Source: Deltaproteobacteria bacterium (GTDB taxonomy: Bacteria; Myxococcota_A; UBA9160; UBA6930). Taken from it: a stretch of 64,000 bases of DNA. Position 1 is the first letter of the stretch. Every line of letters begins with the position of its first letter. Location of the stretch: positions 1 through 64,000 of the forward strand of contig JAJDAP010000082.1 in assembly GCA_029261795.1 (NCBI GenBank). The letters are read 5' to 3'. The notes beneath the pieces are model-generated. The model saw only the letters and a program-made list of their open reading frames with translations. It did not search any database and had not been told where the DNA came from. A program made the translations under genes and the position numbers. This document shows, one piece after another, positions 1-8,294 of this stretch.

Positions 1-239
1 GCGACCCCTACGCGACCGAGGGTGTAATTCCACTCCCTGTAAGTCTTCGAACCCCTCCAGGTCTTCCCAGAAAGCTTGGAGCGGGGACGGACTCCTCATG
101 TTTCAAGTTTGCAAGTTTTTCAAACTTGCAAACTTGAAACTTGAGGAGTCCGTCCCCGCTCCTGGCTTTCTGGGAAGACCTGGAGGGTTTCGAAGACTTC
201 CAGGGATTGGAAGTACACCCTCGGTCGCGTAGGGGTCGC
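1..239. repeat. large imperfect inverted duplication centred on a REP palindrome
   Basis: Bases 1-78 and the reverse complement of 162-239 agree at 72 of 78 positions, so the whole segment is a palindrome of at least 239 bp with the REP copy 79-161 at its centre. Both arms carry the 3' part of the YCII gene (the DPYATEGV coding stretch). The left arm begins at the first base of the window, so it may continue outside. The six mismatches make a perfect fold-back read unlikely, but an inverted duplication at a sequence end is also a common assembly artefact. Confidence 0.75.
79..161. repeat. REP-like palindrome, copy 1
   Basis: The outer arms are GAGCGGGGACGGACTCCTCA and its complement. The inner arms are AT-rich (GTTTCAAGTTTGCAAGTTT and complement) with a 3-nt loop and a single T:T mismatch. 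The low-GC core contrasts sharply with the surrounding high-GC DNA. It has the same outer arm as the palindromes at 32503-32592 and 48893-48984. It sits at the 3' end of the decayed YCII gene. Confidence 0.85.
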
Positions 240-414
240 TCTCGGCAAAGCCGCGGGCTTCTGCGAGTGAGGGGAACTCGAGTACGAGGACGCTGCCGCA
301 GGCTTGCCCGGCTTCGGCGATCAGCTGCAGGTTGGCGAGGTGCGCGTCGCGTACGGCGGCACGTTTCTCCGCCACGCCCTCGCCATCCCTGCCGATCACG
401 ATGAACAGCGGCAT
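103..414 (-). pseudogene. YCII-family protein, frameshifted remnant
   Basis: The start at 414 overlaps the stop of the upstream hydrolase gene (TGATG), so the two are translationally linked. The first 67 residues fit a YCII (ferredoxin-like) domain: MPLFIVIGRDG, a helix with RDAHLANLQLI, then GSVLVLEF and the conserved DPYATEGV. The usual loop between the helix and GSVLVLEF seems missing. After DPYATEGV the open frame turns to a Pro-rich tail, but adding one base after GTGT gives VYFQSLEVFETLQVFPES, the expected YCII C terminus. The open frame then runs into the REP palindrome and stops inside it. I read this as a one-base deletion; a sequencing error near the contig end is also possible. The function of YCII proteins is poorly known. 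Confidence 0.6.
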
Positions 415-1100
415 CAGCCGACCTCGGCGTGCAGGAAGGACACCATCTGGCTCCAAGCCCGCGCCGCCGTCGCCGCGTCGTGGACGTCGGGCCGCGTGTC
501 GTTCATGAAGGCATGGTCGACGCCTGGAAAGATCGTGAAATCGCAGCGCTTGCCGGCTTCGCGCAACTCGGATTCGAGCTTGCGCGCGGCGTCGGGTGGA
601 ACGAACCCATCGTTCTCGGCGAAGATGCCCATCACGGCGGCCTCGAGTCCGGAGAGATCCAGGGTGACGTTCGGATGGACGCCGTAGAAATCGACCACGG
701 CGGAGACGCGCGGATTCTGCGTCGCCGCGTGGAGGGCGAGCTGGCCACCCATGCAGAATCCGATCGCGGCCAGCCGGCCGCCGTCGACGGCCGCGTTGCC
801 GAGCAGCGCGGCCACGGCACCGTCGAGATCGCGGCTGGCGCGCGGAATCTCGAGATCCATCATCATCCGCCCGGCAGCGTCCGGGTCCGTGGTGGCCTCG
901 CCGCGGTAGAGATCCGGCGCGAACGTCACGAAGCCTTCCCGCGCCAATCGGTCACAGACCTCGCGGATGTGGTCGACGAGCCCCCACCACTCCTGCAACA
1001 CGATCACGCCCGGCCCGTGGCCGCTTGCCGGGAGCGAAAGATAGGCGCGTGCCTGCTCTTCCCCGGTCGCGAAATCGACGTGATGCCCTGCGAATGTCAT
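414..1100 (-). CDS. dienelactone hydrolase family protein
   Basis: This 228-residue alpha/beta hydrolase is the normal length for the family. The dienelactone hydrolase triad is visible: the nucleophile Cys116 in GFCMGG, Asp164 in ENDGFVP and His196 in DHAFMND. Family members open lactone or ester bonds of small carboxylic substrates in the cytoplasm; the substrate here cannot be told. The ATG at 1100 is preceded by a strong GGGAGGG ribosome site. The stop overlaps the start of the YCII remnant. It follows the FecR gene by 76 nt and may share its transcript. Confidence 0.9.
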   Translation of the reverse strand: MTFAGHHVDFATGEEQARAYLSLPASGHGPGVIVLQEWWGLVDHIREVCDRLAREGFVTFAPDLYRGEATTDPDAAGRMMMDLEIPRASRDLDGAVAALLGNAAVDGGRLAAIGFCMGGQLALHAATQNPRVSAVVDFYGVHPNVTLDLSGLEAAVMGIFAENDGFVPPDAARKLESELREAGKRCDFTIFPGVDHAFMNDTRPDVHDAATAARAWSQMVSFLHAEVG

Positions 1101-1176
1101 GGCTCCCTCCCCGTGACCCAGGCAATGGATCGAGCGGGTTCAGGATAACCACCCCTCACGGGCTGCGCGCCAGGCG

Positions 1177-2091
1177 CTATTGGGCGATGCCGTTGCCGCC
1201 CGGGAAGCCGCCCCCACCCACCGGGTCGGGATCGCGGAACGTCGCCGGCGCGGATGAAGGCGGCACCCGTCCCGTGCATCCGGAGCCCGGATTGTCGCAG
1301 CCCTGCCGCGAGAACGGGCCGGCCGGTCCGATGGGCAACAGACTCGCGAGCGGCGGCGCAGCGACATCCGTGGGCAGGAAGCGACCGGCCAGACCCGCGT
1401 ATTCGCGCCGGCAGTCGAGCGCCTCCTCCAACCCCAACGTCGGCGATCCATCGGCCAGCGCGTTGAGCGTGTCGCCGATGACTTCGACGCAAGCACCCGA
1501 GCCGAGCGTCTCGGCGCCCACGGCAGTCGCCACCGTCACGGGATCGGAGAAGCTGCACAGCTCTGTGCGCGCTTTGGCACCCGCGATCTCGACGCGAACT
1601 TCCGCATCGCTGCGCAAGCCTTGGCTTCGGAGCTGCTGAGTCGCCAGCTGGAAGTGGGCGGCATCCCGGGTCGAGCGGGTGTCGATCACGCGCACGATCC
1701 CACCGTGCAGATAGACATCCGCTGCCGGCGATTGGATCGTGAGGTCGGACGCACCGCCGACTTGCACGTAGACATCGTCGAGCAACAACGCGACGTGGGC
1801 GCCGTCGGAGGTGAAGACGCGGTCACATGCGCGCACCACGTCATCGCAGGCCAGCGAGCGCGGATCTTCGCCGGGCGCCTGCGCGAAGGCGGCTCCGCTT
1901 ACCGACGAAACGCTGCCCGCCGGCGAACCCTCGCCCGAGCATGCGACGTCGCCGTTCTCGGCCTGGGGCGGCGGTGCCGTGGAGACATGGGGAGCCGGCT
2001 GGGCGCCGGTTCCGTCCGCCAGGGCGCCGAAGGGAATGACGAGGGCAAGACTTACAAGGATGAGAATTCGACTCGCGGATCGAGTGGTCAT
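1177..2091 (-). CDS. secreted FecR-domain protein
   Basis: The protein has 304 residues. A signal peptide covers roughly residues 1-26 (basic start, hydrophobic run, then ALADG). Residues about 60-170 match a FecR domain: a beta-rich pattern with VSSVSGAAF, CDDVVRACDRVFT and DVYVQVGG. The C-terminal part is Pro/Gly/Ala-rich with several Cys (RQGCDNPGSGC) that may form disulfides in the periplasm or outside the cell. A very strong ribosome site (GAGGAGGTGAG) lies in the 11-nt gap after the barrel-protein gene, so the two are co-translated neighbours. FecR-like secreted proteins without an associated sigma factor are common near surface polysaccharide loci; the exact role is unknown. Confidence 0.7.
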   Translation of the reverse strand: MTTRSASRILILVSLALVIPFGALADGTGAQPAPHVSTAPPPQAENGDVACSGEGSPAGSVSSVSGAAFAQAPGEDPRSLACDDVVRACDRVFTSDGAHVALLLDDVYVQVGGASDLTIQSPAADVYLHGGIVRVIDTRSTRDAAHFQLATQQLRSQGLRSDAEVRVEIAGAKARTELCSFSDPVTVATAVGAETLGSGACVEVIGDTLNALADGSPTLGLEEALDCRREYAGLAGRFLPTDVAAPPLASLLPIGPAGPFSRQGCDNPGSGCTGRVPPSSAPATFRDPDPVGGGGFPGGNGIAQ

Positions 2092-2102
2092 GGCTCACCT
2101 CC

Positions 2103-3734
2103 TCAGGGGGTGAGTGGCCTCTCGAAGCGATAAGTGACGTACATCCCAAAGCCCCAGCGCGAGTAATCGAAGACACCCACGTTCGAGTCGTTGTCCGACC
2201 AGGTGTAGCGGCCCATCAGCGACCATCGGTCCGCAAGGAACCACTCGAGCTCGGCAGCGGCGCGCCAGCGCTCTTCATCCTTGTCGCTCGTTCCCGGCGC
2301 GAAGACCGGCGAGATCAGCGGCAGCCGGACCGGGTAGGTCGACGGGTTGTCGTAGTCGAGATCCGACCAGGAGACGACGGTTCGGAACTCGAGATCCCAG
2401 GGAAGCTGCGTCTCGGTTGCGAGCCAGAGTTCGGGGCCGGAGTAGTCGTACTCAGTGCCGCGAGCTTCGAAGTCGTGCCAGCGCACGCCCGTGGTCAACT
2501 CTGACTCGAGCGCTCCGAGGCGCCAGAGATGTTCGAGGCCCGTCACCGTCCCCCAGCCATCGCGGTTGCGGAGCGTGGCTTCGTTCACGCCTCGCGGGCC
2601 ACACGACAAGAAGTTGCAGCCTCCCGCCGACGTCGCATCGAACTCGTCGAAGGGTCGAAACTTGTAGTCGTATTTGTAGAGGCTGACGTATGCCTTGGTC
2701 CGACCGGCGTCGCCCCAATCGTGAAAGAGTGCCGGGGTCAGCTCGTGGCTCAACAGGAACGGATCGTTGTCGATCCAGGCATAGCCAAAGTCGTAGCGGA
2801 GCCGGAACGTCGTCGACTCTCCCAACCGTCGGTCGAGCCACAGTCCCAACACCGGATAGTGTTCGTCGAACTCGTCGAGTTGGAAATGCGACGAGCCGTA
2901 GTACGTGAACGTCGCGCCGCCAGACCAGTCTTCGGTGCGCAGGAGTTCGGTGCCGCCGTGAAGGACCCAGACGACCCGTCCGTCGTCGCCATTGCCGATC
3001 TCACTCGGGAGGCGTACGCCCTCGCCACGCAGGACGACGTTGTCGTCCCACTCGACGCCCAGGCGAGCCCAGCCCCAGCTGGACGGGCCTCCGCCGCCGG
3101 CGAGGCGCTTCTCGGCGCGCTCGGCTTCCGTTGCCCACACCGTTCCAGGCGCCAGTTCGCGGACCCGTCGGAATGCGGCTGCCGCTTTGTCGGCCTCGTC
3201 GGCACCGGCCCAGGCCAGGCCCGCGTAGTAGCTCGCGGTGGGCTCGACGGATTCAGGTGAGAGCTGGCGGGCGCGGTCCAACGAGCGTGCCGCGCCGGCC
3301 GAATCGGTCGCCTGCAACAGCAGCAGACCGTTGTAGAGGTGATATTCAGCCCGGTCGGCGCTGCTCGCAGTGGCCGCGTCGAGGGCCTGCCGCGCTCCGC
3401 TGAGGTCGCCCAGGTGGTAGCGCGCCATGGCGAGATCCAGATCGATCCCGGTGAGCGAGGTGTCGAGCCCGCGAGCGGATTCGAGCGCATTGATGGCTTC
3501 GGCATAGCGTGCCCGTTGGAGATGACAGCGCCCACGAAGGTGCTGGGCACCGGCGTTGCCAGAGCCGATCTCATCCGCCAGTTCCAGAGCCTCGGCACAA
3601 CGTCCGGCACCCGCGAGCGCGTTCGCGCGAACCAGGCGAACGTCATCGACCTCGCTCGCCAGGACTGCTGAACCACCCGCCAACACGACGCCGATTAGCG
3701 TTGTGGCGACCCACCCCCAGACATTTCGTCTCAA
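2103..3734 (-). CDS. TPR-containing outer-membrane beta-barrel protein
   Basis: The protein has 543 residues. A signal peptide spans about 1-26 (ending VLASEVDD). Residues about 30-210 are TPR repeats (LVRANALAGAGRCAEALELA and following helices). From about 225 to the end the sequence alternates aromatic and polar residues in many short strands (GVEWDDNVVL, LRYDFGYAW, VSLYKYDY, MGRYTWSDN, MYVTYRFERP), typical of an outer-membrane barrel. This order resembles SLAM-like or related TPR-barrel exporters that move proteins or polysaccharide across the outer membrane, but the link is by architecture only. The start is a TTG at 3734, 7 nt after the PEP-CTERM stop, with GGGAG upstream. Confidence 0.7.
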   Translation of the reverse strand: MRRNVWGWVATTLIGVVLAGGSAVLASEVDDVRLVRANALAGAGRCAEALELADEIGSGNAGAQHLRGRCHLQRARYAEAINALESARGLDTSLTGIDLDLAMARYHLGDLSGARQALDAATASSADRAEYHLYNGLLLLQATDSAGAARSLDRARQLSPESVEPTASYYAGLAWAGADEADKAAAAFRRVRELAPGTVWATEAERAEKRLAGGGGPSSWGWARLGVEWDDNVVLRGEGVRLPSEIGNGDDGRVVWVLHGGTELLRTEDWSGGATFTYYGSSHFQLDEFDEHYPVLGLWLDRRLGESTTFRLRYDFGYAWIDNDPFLLSHELTPALFHDWGDAGRTKAYVSLYKYDYKFRPFDEFDATSAGGCNFLSCGPRGVNEATLRNRDGWGTVTGLEHLWRLGALESELTTGVRWHDFEARGTEYDYSGPELWLATETQLPWDLEFRTVVSWSDLDYDNPSTYPVRLPLISPVFAPGTSDKDEERWRAAAELEWFLADRWSLMGRYTWSDNDSNVGVFDYSRWGFGMYVTYRFERPLTP

Positions 3735-3740
3735 AACTAG

Positions 3741-4466
3741 CTACTCCCGATGCCTCCGAACCCGCACTGCGCGTCCGAGGGCTCCAACCACGATTCCGAG
3801 CGCCAGCAGGCTCGGCTCCGGAACCGGGATCCCTTCCAGGTAGGCGACCTTGTACTGCGGGAACAGGAAGTCGTTGGGCGCTTGCTCGAACAACCCCTGT
3901 GCCACCCGGTACTCGATCGGCAGGACGGTGGTCGCACCCTGAGCCAAATCTCCGAGGAACACCGCGAGGTACGTGATATCGAAACCGTCCGGGGAGACGA
4001 AGCGGAGGTTCGGGTTGGAATCGTCGATCTCGATCCCGACGTTGGCCGGGTCATAGAAGCCATCTCCACTGGGTCCGTGGAGGTCGGAGTTCACGGCATG
4101 ACCGACCAGGACCAGCCAGAGATCCTCGTAGTCCCGATCGTTGGCGGTAATCGACCACATGCTCGAACCCGTCGAAGGATTCGCGAAGTTGCCGCCCGGA
4201 TTGTTGCTGCCCGGGATCGTCGACGGCGTCGTGATCGAGATGTCGACGTACACACCGGAGATCAGGAACATCTGCTGGTCCGAGAGTGAGCCGACACCGG
4301 TGGCGGCGGCTACGTCGGCTGGGTTGAAGCCGAATCCGTTGGCCGGGTCCCCGAACAGGTTGACCGGGGTCGCGGCCGCGCTGGCGGCGAACAGCCCGCT
4401 AGCGAGCAGAATCGCCGCCAGGCCGAGCCCCCGGCGCGCGTTCCCGTGAGTTCCGTAGGTCTGCAT
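3741..4466 (-). CDS. PEP-CTERM sorting-domain surface protein
   Basis: The protein has 241 residues with an N-terminal signal peptide (about 12-37, AILLASGLFAASAAATP). The C terminus shows the complete PEP-CTERM signal: VPEP at about residue 213, a hydrophobic helix (SLLALGIVVGALG) and a basic tail (RVRRHRE). PEP-CTERM proteins are processed by exosortase in the inner membrane and sent to the cell surface or exopolysaccharide. No exosortase gene is in this window. The middle is a beta-rich domain of unknown function rich in Asn, Asp and Gly. The ATG at 4466 is chosen for its GAGGGAG ribosome site and because the signal peptide then follows. The 136-bp gap upstream (4467-4602) should hold the operon promoter; I see no clear box there. 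Confidence 0.85.
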   Translation of the reverse strand: MQTYGTHGNARRGLGLAAILLASGLFAASAAATPVNLFGDPANGFGFNPADVAAATGVGSLSDQQMFLISGVYVDISITTPSTIPGSNNPGGNFANPSTGSSMWSITANDRDYEDLWLVLVGHAVNSDLHGPSGDGFYDPANVGIEIDDSNPNLRFVSPDGFDITYLAVFLGDLAQGATTVLPIEYRVAQGLFEQAPNDFLFPQYKVAYLEGIPVPEPSLLALGIVVGALGRAVRVRRHRE

Positions 4467-4602
4467 CTTGGCTCCCTCACCGTCCCGGACAGCACGTACG
4501 TGGCTGCGACACCGGGATCGGTTCAGGAGTGAGTGGCCGTCCAGGCAGAAATGTGTCGACTCCGAGCAGCAGGCAACCGGCAATTCCCCTGCAATATCGA
4601 CA

Positions 4603-6375
4603 CTATTCGAAGGTTGCGAGCACCCCTTCGAAGGCCGTCCCCTCCGGAAAGTCCGGCCGCCGCGGGAAATCCGATGCGGGCGGTGCGGCTTCGCAGGAAA
4701 GCAGCGTCCGACCCGTTTCACGGCTTGCCCGCTCGATGGCGGCGCGCAGGGATTTCCGTCCGCGCTGGGCGTTGCGCGTCAGCAACAGGAAGCCCTCGGG
4801 CTCGAGGCGTTCGACCAGGTCGACGAGCAACGTCTGGATCTCACGCTGGGCGTTGAAGAAGCGCCGCCCGGCGGCGGCCGCCGTCGGTGGATCGATGATG
4901 ACGCCATTGAATCGCCGGGAACCCCGCGCCTCGGCCAACCACTGGCGTACGTCGCGCTGCACACTCGTGTGGGCCGGACCGGAAAGTCCCGAGCGCTCGA
5001 GATTCTCCTCGAGCCAGCTCAAGTAGCTCGCCGAGAGATCCACGCTCACCACGTCGCCCGCACCGGCGGCCAGCAACGTGGCCGAGAACGCGCCGGTGTG
5101 AGCGAACAGGTTGGCATAACGTCCGCCCGGCTGAACCCTCGCGGCCACCCGCGCACGATTCTCCCGTTGATCCATGAAGAAGCCGACACCGGGATGCGGG
5201 CGATGGGGCTCCTGCAAGCCGAGATCGGTACGGAACCGAAGCCCCCCCTCGCGAACCACGGGGCCCGTCTGCGAGGCCTCCGGCCATTCACCCTGAAGCA
5301 ACCTGACGGCTTCGGTTCGGCCGGGGGGCAGATGCCGCAGATTCAGCACCTCGACCACGGGGGCATCCGTCTCGAGCCTTGCAGCGCGCTGGGCCGCGCG
5401 CCAGACCCGCTCGCGAATCGAGAACGCTGCCGGCCCGGACACCACCATGCGGAGCGCGGGCCCGAGCCGGTCGATGCTCAACCCGGGCAGCCCGTCGCTC
5501 TCTCCATGGACCAGGCGAACCGCGTCGGTCCCGTCCGCTTGCTGACTCGTCGCGGTGAGTGCGGCGCGGCGGCGGACCGCGTCGACGACCCGCGCCTCGA
5601 TGCTCCGCGAGTCGTCCTCGCCTTCGCCACCGGAAGCCCAGACCCGGGCAGCCAATCTCGGTTCGGCTTCGATCCGCGCCAGCGCGATCGGTTCTTCATC
5701 CCGCACCCGCAAGCGCACCAGGGCGCCCGGGCTGAAACGCATCGGATCTCCCGTGTCCGCATCGGGCAGGACCCAGGGATGTCCGCGCCGCAGGACGTGA
5801 GCGGTCTCGCTCGAAATCCAGAGTTCCGCCTGCTCTGCCGGAAACGCGGGGACATGGACCGCGGTTTCGGGCCAGGCGAGTTCCCCTTCCGCATCAGCCA
5901 ACCGGATGCCACCGCCGCAAGCAATCCCGCCGTGCTCGAGATCCCCGAGAATCGGCGCCCCGGCAGTTTCGGCCCAGCGTGCGATCGCTTCGGGATCGAG
6001 CGGTGTGTCGTCCTCGGAGCTGAAGGCAACGCGACTCGCGACGTCTCGACGGTCTTCGACCTGCCAGCGAAAGCCGGGATCCGAGACGATGCCCCGCCAC
6101 CAGGGCCAGTTCGGCATCAGGGCGACGGCGCGGGGCCCCAAGCTCGGCAGCGCATAGGGTCGTTCGATGTCGAGGAAGTAGGCGCCGCCAGGCGCCACCC
6201 GCGCGCGCGGCCGCCGCAGTGGCGCACCTGCGTCCCACTTTTCGCCATTCTGGAGGGCGCGCTTCAGGCGACCCGCCCGCAGGATCGGCTCCGCCTCGAC
6301 CCCGGGCAACAGGACGGCCAGCAACGCCTCGGCGTTTTGAGGGTGTCCCGGTGAGCGAAAGCGAAGGGCTGACAC
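4603..6375 (-). CDS. RlmI-type rRNA methyltransferase with a pseudouridine-synthase-like N terminus
   Basis: The protein has about 590 residues if it starts at the GTG at 6375; the start is uncertain because no ribosome site is visible. From about residue 200 it follows the RlmI/RlmK family: a PUA domain (VLRRGHPWVLPDADTGDP), an RNA-methyltransferase linker (RLVHGESDGLPGLSIDRLG), FFMDQRENR, the SAM-binding strand YANLFAHTGAFSATLLAAGA, and the catalytic VIIDPPT loop. RlmI methylates C1962 of 23S rRNA. The first 200 residues resemble a decayed RluA-type pseudouridine synthase: an S4-like stretch (RLKRALQNGEKW) and the family's late motif (AGAPILGDLEHGG), but with no catalytic HRLD motif. The gene is divergent from the cca gene. 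Confidence 0.75.
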   Translation of the reverse strand: MSALRFRSPGHPQNAEALLAVLLPGVEAEPILRAGRLKRALQNGEKWDAGAPLRRPRARVAPGGAYFLDIERPYALPSLGPRAVALMPNWPWWRGIVSDPGFRWQVEDRRDVASRVAFSSEDDTPLDPEAIARWAETAGAPILGDLEHGGIACGGGIRLADAEGELAWPETAVHVPAFPAEQAELWISSETAHVLRRGHPWVLPDADTGDPMRFSPGALVRLRVRDEEPIALARIEAEPRLAARVWASGGEGEDDSRSIEARVVDAVRRRAALTATSQQADGTDAVRLVHGESDGLPGLSIDRLGPALRMVVSGPAAFSIRERVWRAAQRAARLETDAPVVEVLNLRHLPPGRTEAVRLLQGEWPEASQTGPVVREGGLRFRTDLGLQEPHRPHPGVGFFMDQRENRARVAARVQPGGRYANLFAHTGAFSATLLAAGAGDVVSVDLSASYLSWLEENLERSGLSGPAHTSVQRDVRQWLAEARGSRRFNGVIIDPPTAAAAGRRFFNAQREIQTLLVDLVERLEPEGFLLLTRNAQRGRKSLRAAIERASRETGRTLLSCEAAPPASDFPRRPDFPEGTAFEGVLATFE

Positions 6376-6497
6376 GGCGGGAGGGTACGCGGCGTTTCGG
6401 AACCTGCGAGGGCCACGGGCGGCTGCCCGAGGCTGGCCACGGGAGGGCGCGCGCCTGGCGACGGGAGGGTTCTCGAGATGCGTTCTAGACTGCGGCC

Positions 6498-7664
6498 GTG
6501 TCCGCGGCCCCGGTTCCCTCCACCATCCTCGACCTGCTGCGTGCACTCCGCGCGGCCGGCCACGATGCCATGCTCGTCGGCGGTTGCGTCCGCGACATCC
6601 TGCTTGGCGGAGCCGTGCACGATTGGGACATCGCCACATCGGCGGCTGCCGCCGAGATCCTCTCCGTCTTCCCTCGAGCGGTCCCGATCGGTGGAACCCA
6701 TGGAACCATCATGGTGCCGGCGGCGCCCTACCCCGTCGATATCACGCCGTTTCGCGCAACGACCCTGGAAGGCGACCTCGCCCTCCGCGATTTCTCCGTC
6801 AACGCGATCGCGTGGGATCCGCTCGACGATTCCTGGCGCGATCCCGCGGACGGCCGCGCAGACCTGCGTGATGGCATCCTGCGCGCGACCGGGAGCGCCG
6901 AGGCGCGACTGGCAGAGGATCCGCTCCGAGCGCTGCGAGCCGCTCGTCTCGCCTCTCACCTCGCTCTCGAGCCGGACGCCGCGCTACTCGCCGCACTGCC
7001 CGGCGTCCGTCACAGGCTGGGCTCCATCGCTGCGGAGCGCGTCCGGGCGGAACTCGATCGCTTGCTCGAAGCCGCCGATTGCGCGACCGGTGTCGCGATC
7101 CTACGCGCTGCCGAAATCGAAGCCGTGTTGTTCCCGGGTGCGCGCGAGGACACACTCGCCCTGCTGCGCACACTTCCCCGAGATCGTGAGCTGCGGCTCG
7201 CTGCATGGCTGCGCGACACCCAGGCGAGCAGGCTCCTTTCGCGTTGGCGGTTCCCGAAGCAGCGCGCGAAGGAGATCAGCTGCATCCTGGGCGTTCAACC
7301 GGTGGACGAAACGTTCCAACGCGATGCCGGCGCCCGGCGGCTACGGCGCCGGGCCGGGAGCGAGGCCACCCTGGAGCGAATCCTGACGCTCAGGCGACAT
7401 GAGCTGGCGCTCTCGGGTGCGGATACGCAGCCACTCGAACGGCTCGAAGCCGCGCTGCTCCGAACCGAGGGAAACGCCCTCCGCGCCGCCGACCTCGCGA
7501 TCGATGGCCGCGACGTGGGTCGTCTGCTGGGCGTCGCGCCCGGCCCCCTCGTCGGGCGAGCCTTGAAGTATCTCGTCGAGTGCGTGATCGAGGATCCGGC
7601 GCAGAACGACGAAGCTCGCTTGGCCTCCCTGTTGCGGACATGGCCCGAGATGTCGGAGCGCTAG
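6498..7664 (+). CDS. cca: CCA tRNA nucleotidyltransferase / poly(A) polymerase family
   Basis: This 388-residue class II nucleotidyltransferase adds CCA to tRNA 3' ends or adenylates RNA in the cytoplasm. Seen: the glycine-rich GGCVRD loop (residues 28-33), the metal-binding DWD pair (Asp42, Asp44), the RRDF-like block RDFSVNAIAWD (about 97-107), the basic RAARLAS segment and the C-terminal GRDVGRLLGVAPGPLVG. It lacks the extra HD domain of longer relatives. CCA-adding and poly(A)-adding members cannot be separated by eye. The GTG start has no Shine-Dalgarno; a TAGACT box ends 6 nt before it. Confidence 0.85.
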   Translation: MSAAPVPSTILDLLRALRAAGHDAMLVGGCVRDILLGGAVHDWDIATSAAAAEILSVFPRAVPIGGTHGTIMVPAAPYPVDITPFRATTLEGDLALRDFSVNAIAWDPLDDSWRDPADGRADLRDGILRATGSAEARLAEDPLRALRAARLASHLALEPDAALLAALPGVRHRLGSIAAERVRAELDRLLEAADCATGVAILRAAEIEAVLFPGAREDTLALLRTLPRDRELRLAAWLRDTQASRLLSRWRFPKQRAKEISCILGVQPVDETFQRDAGARRLRRRAGSEATLERILTLRRHELALSGADTQPLERLEAALLRTEGNALRAADLAIDGRDVGRLLGVAPGPLVGRALKYLVECVIEDPAQNDEARLASLLRTWPEMSER

Positions 7665-7673
7665 GATCCGCCG

Positions 7674-8294
7674 ATGCCTGCCGCTGCCACCGTCGTCACG
7701 CTCATTCGCCACGGTCAAACCCGTGCCAACCTCGAGGGCATCTGGCACGGATCGACCGACACCAAGCTCACGCCGTGTGGTCGGCTCCAGGCAGAGCGCA
7801 CCGCGCTCCACGTCAGTCGAACGCGACCCGATCTCGTGGCGCTGTACTCGAGCCCCCTCGAGCGCACCCGCCACACGGCCGCGCCGCTGGCCGCGCGCCT
7901 CGGCCTCGAGGTACGGCTCCACGACGACCTGCGCGAATACGATCTCGGCGCCTGGGAAGGCAAGAGCTATCGCGAACTGTCGGATGATCTCAAGCTCTTC
8001 GAGCGAATGCAGCACGAGCCCGATTGGCAACCGGGCGGCGGAGAAAGTCCGCGCGCCGTGGCCAATCGCCTGGGCGGCGCCATCCGTTCACTGGCTGCGC
8101 GTCACGCGGGCGAGCGAATCGCCATCGTCACCCATGGAGGTGCCTTGACGCTGGCACTCGGCTGGCTGCTCGATGGAGACGTCTCGACCTGGCGCCGCGT
8201 CGTCTCGAACGCTTCGGTGAGCGATCTCGTCTTCACGCCCCAGCCGGTGCTCCGCGGCTTCGATCAGGTCCGACACCTGGAGGGCATCTCGTGA
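7674..8294 (+). CDS. histidine phosphatase family protein
   Basis: The protein has 206 residues. The phosphohistidine motif is IRHGQTRAN (His13), with the supporting Arg in SSPLERTRHTA (about 60-69), the acid in LREYDLGAWEG (Glu88) and the second His in VTHGGAL (His154). The length and motifs fit cofactor-independent phosphoglycerate-mutase-like phosphatases such as GpmB or CobC; the substrate cannot be deduced. It starts 9 nt after cca, with a TAGGAT box formed partly by the cca stop codon. Its stop overlaps the next gene (GTGA). Confidence 0.85.
   Translation: MPAAATVVTLIRHGQTRANLEGIWHGSTDTKLTPCGRLQAERTALHVSRTRPDLVALYSSPLERTRHTAAPLAARLGLEVRLHDDLREYDLGAWEGKSYRELSDDLKLFERMQHEPDWQPGGGESPRAVANRLGGAIRSLAARHAGERIAIVTHGGALTLALGWLLDGDVSTWRRVVSNASVSDLVFTPQPVLRGFDQVRHLEGIS

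Noticed and set aside
4468-6354. Long plus-strand open frame of 628 residues
   Set aside because: It lies fully antisense to the methyltransferase gene, has no recognisable domain and reflects GC-rich codon bias.
6431-6479. Similarity of GCCTGGCGACGGGA to part of the type B MITE
   Set aside because: The shared stretch is only 14 bp and lacks the CTAGCAGG end, so it is probably chance in GC-rich DNA.
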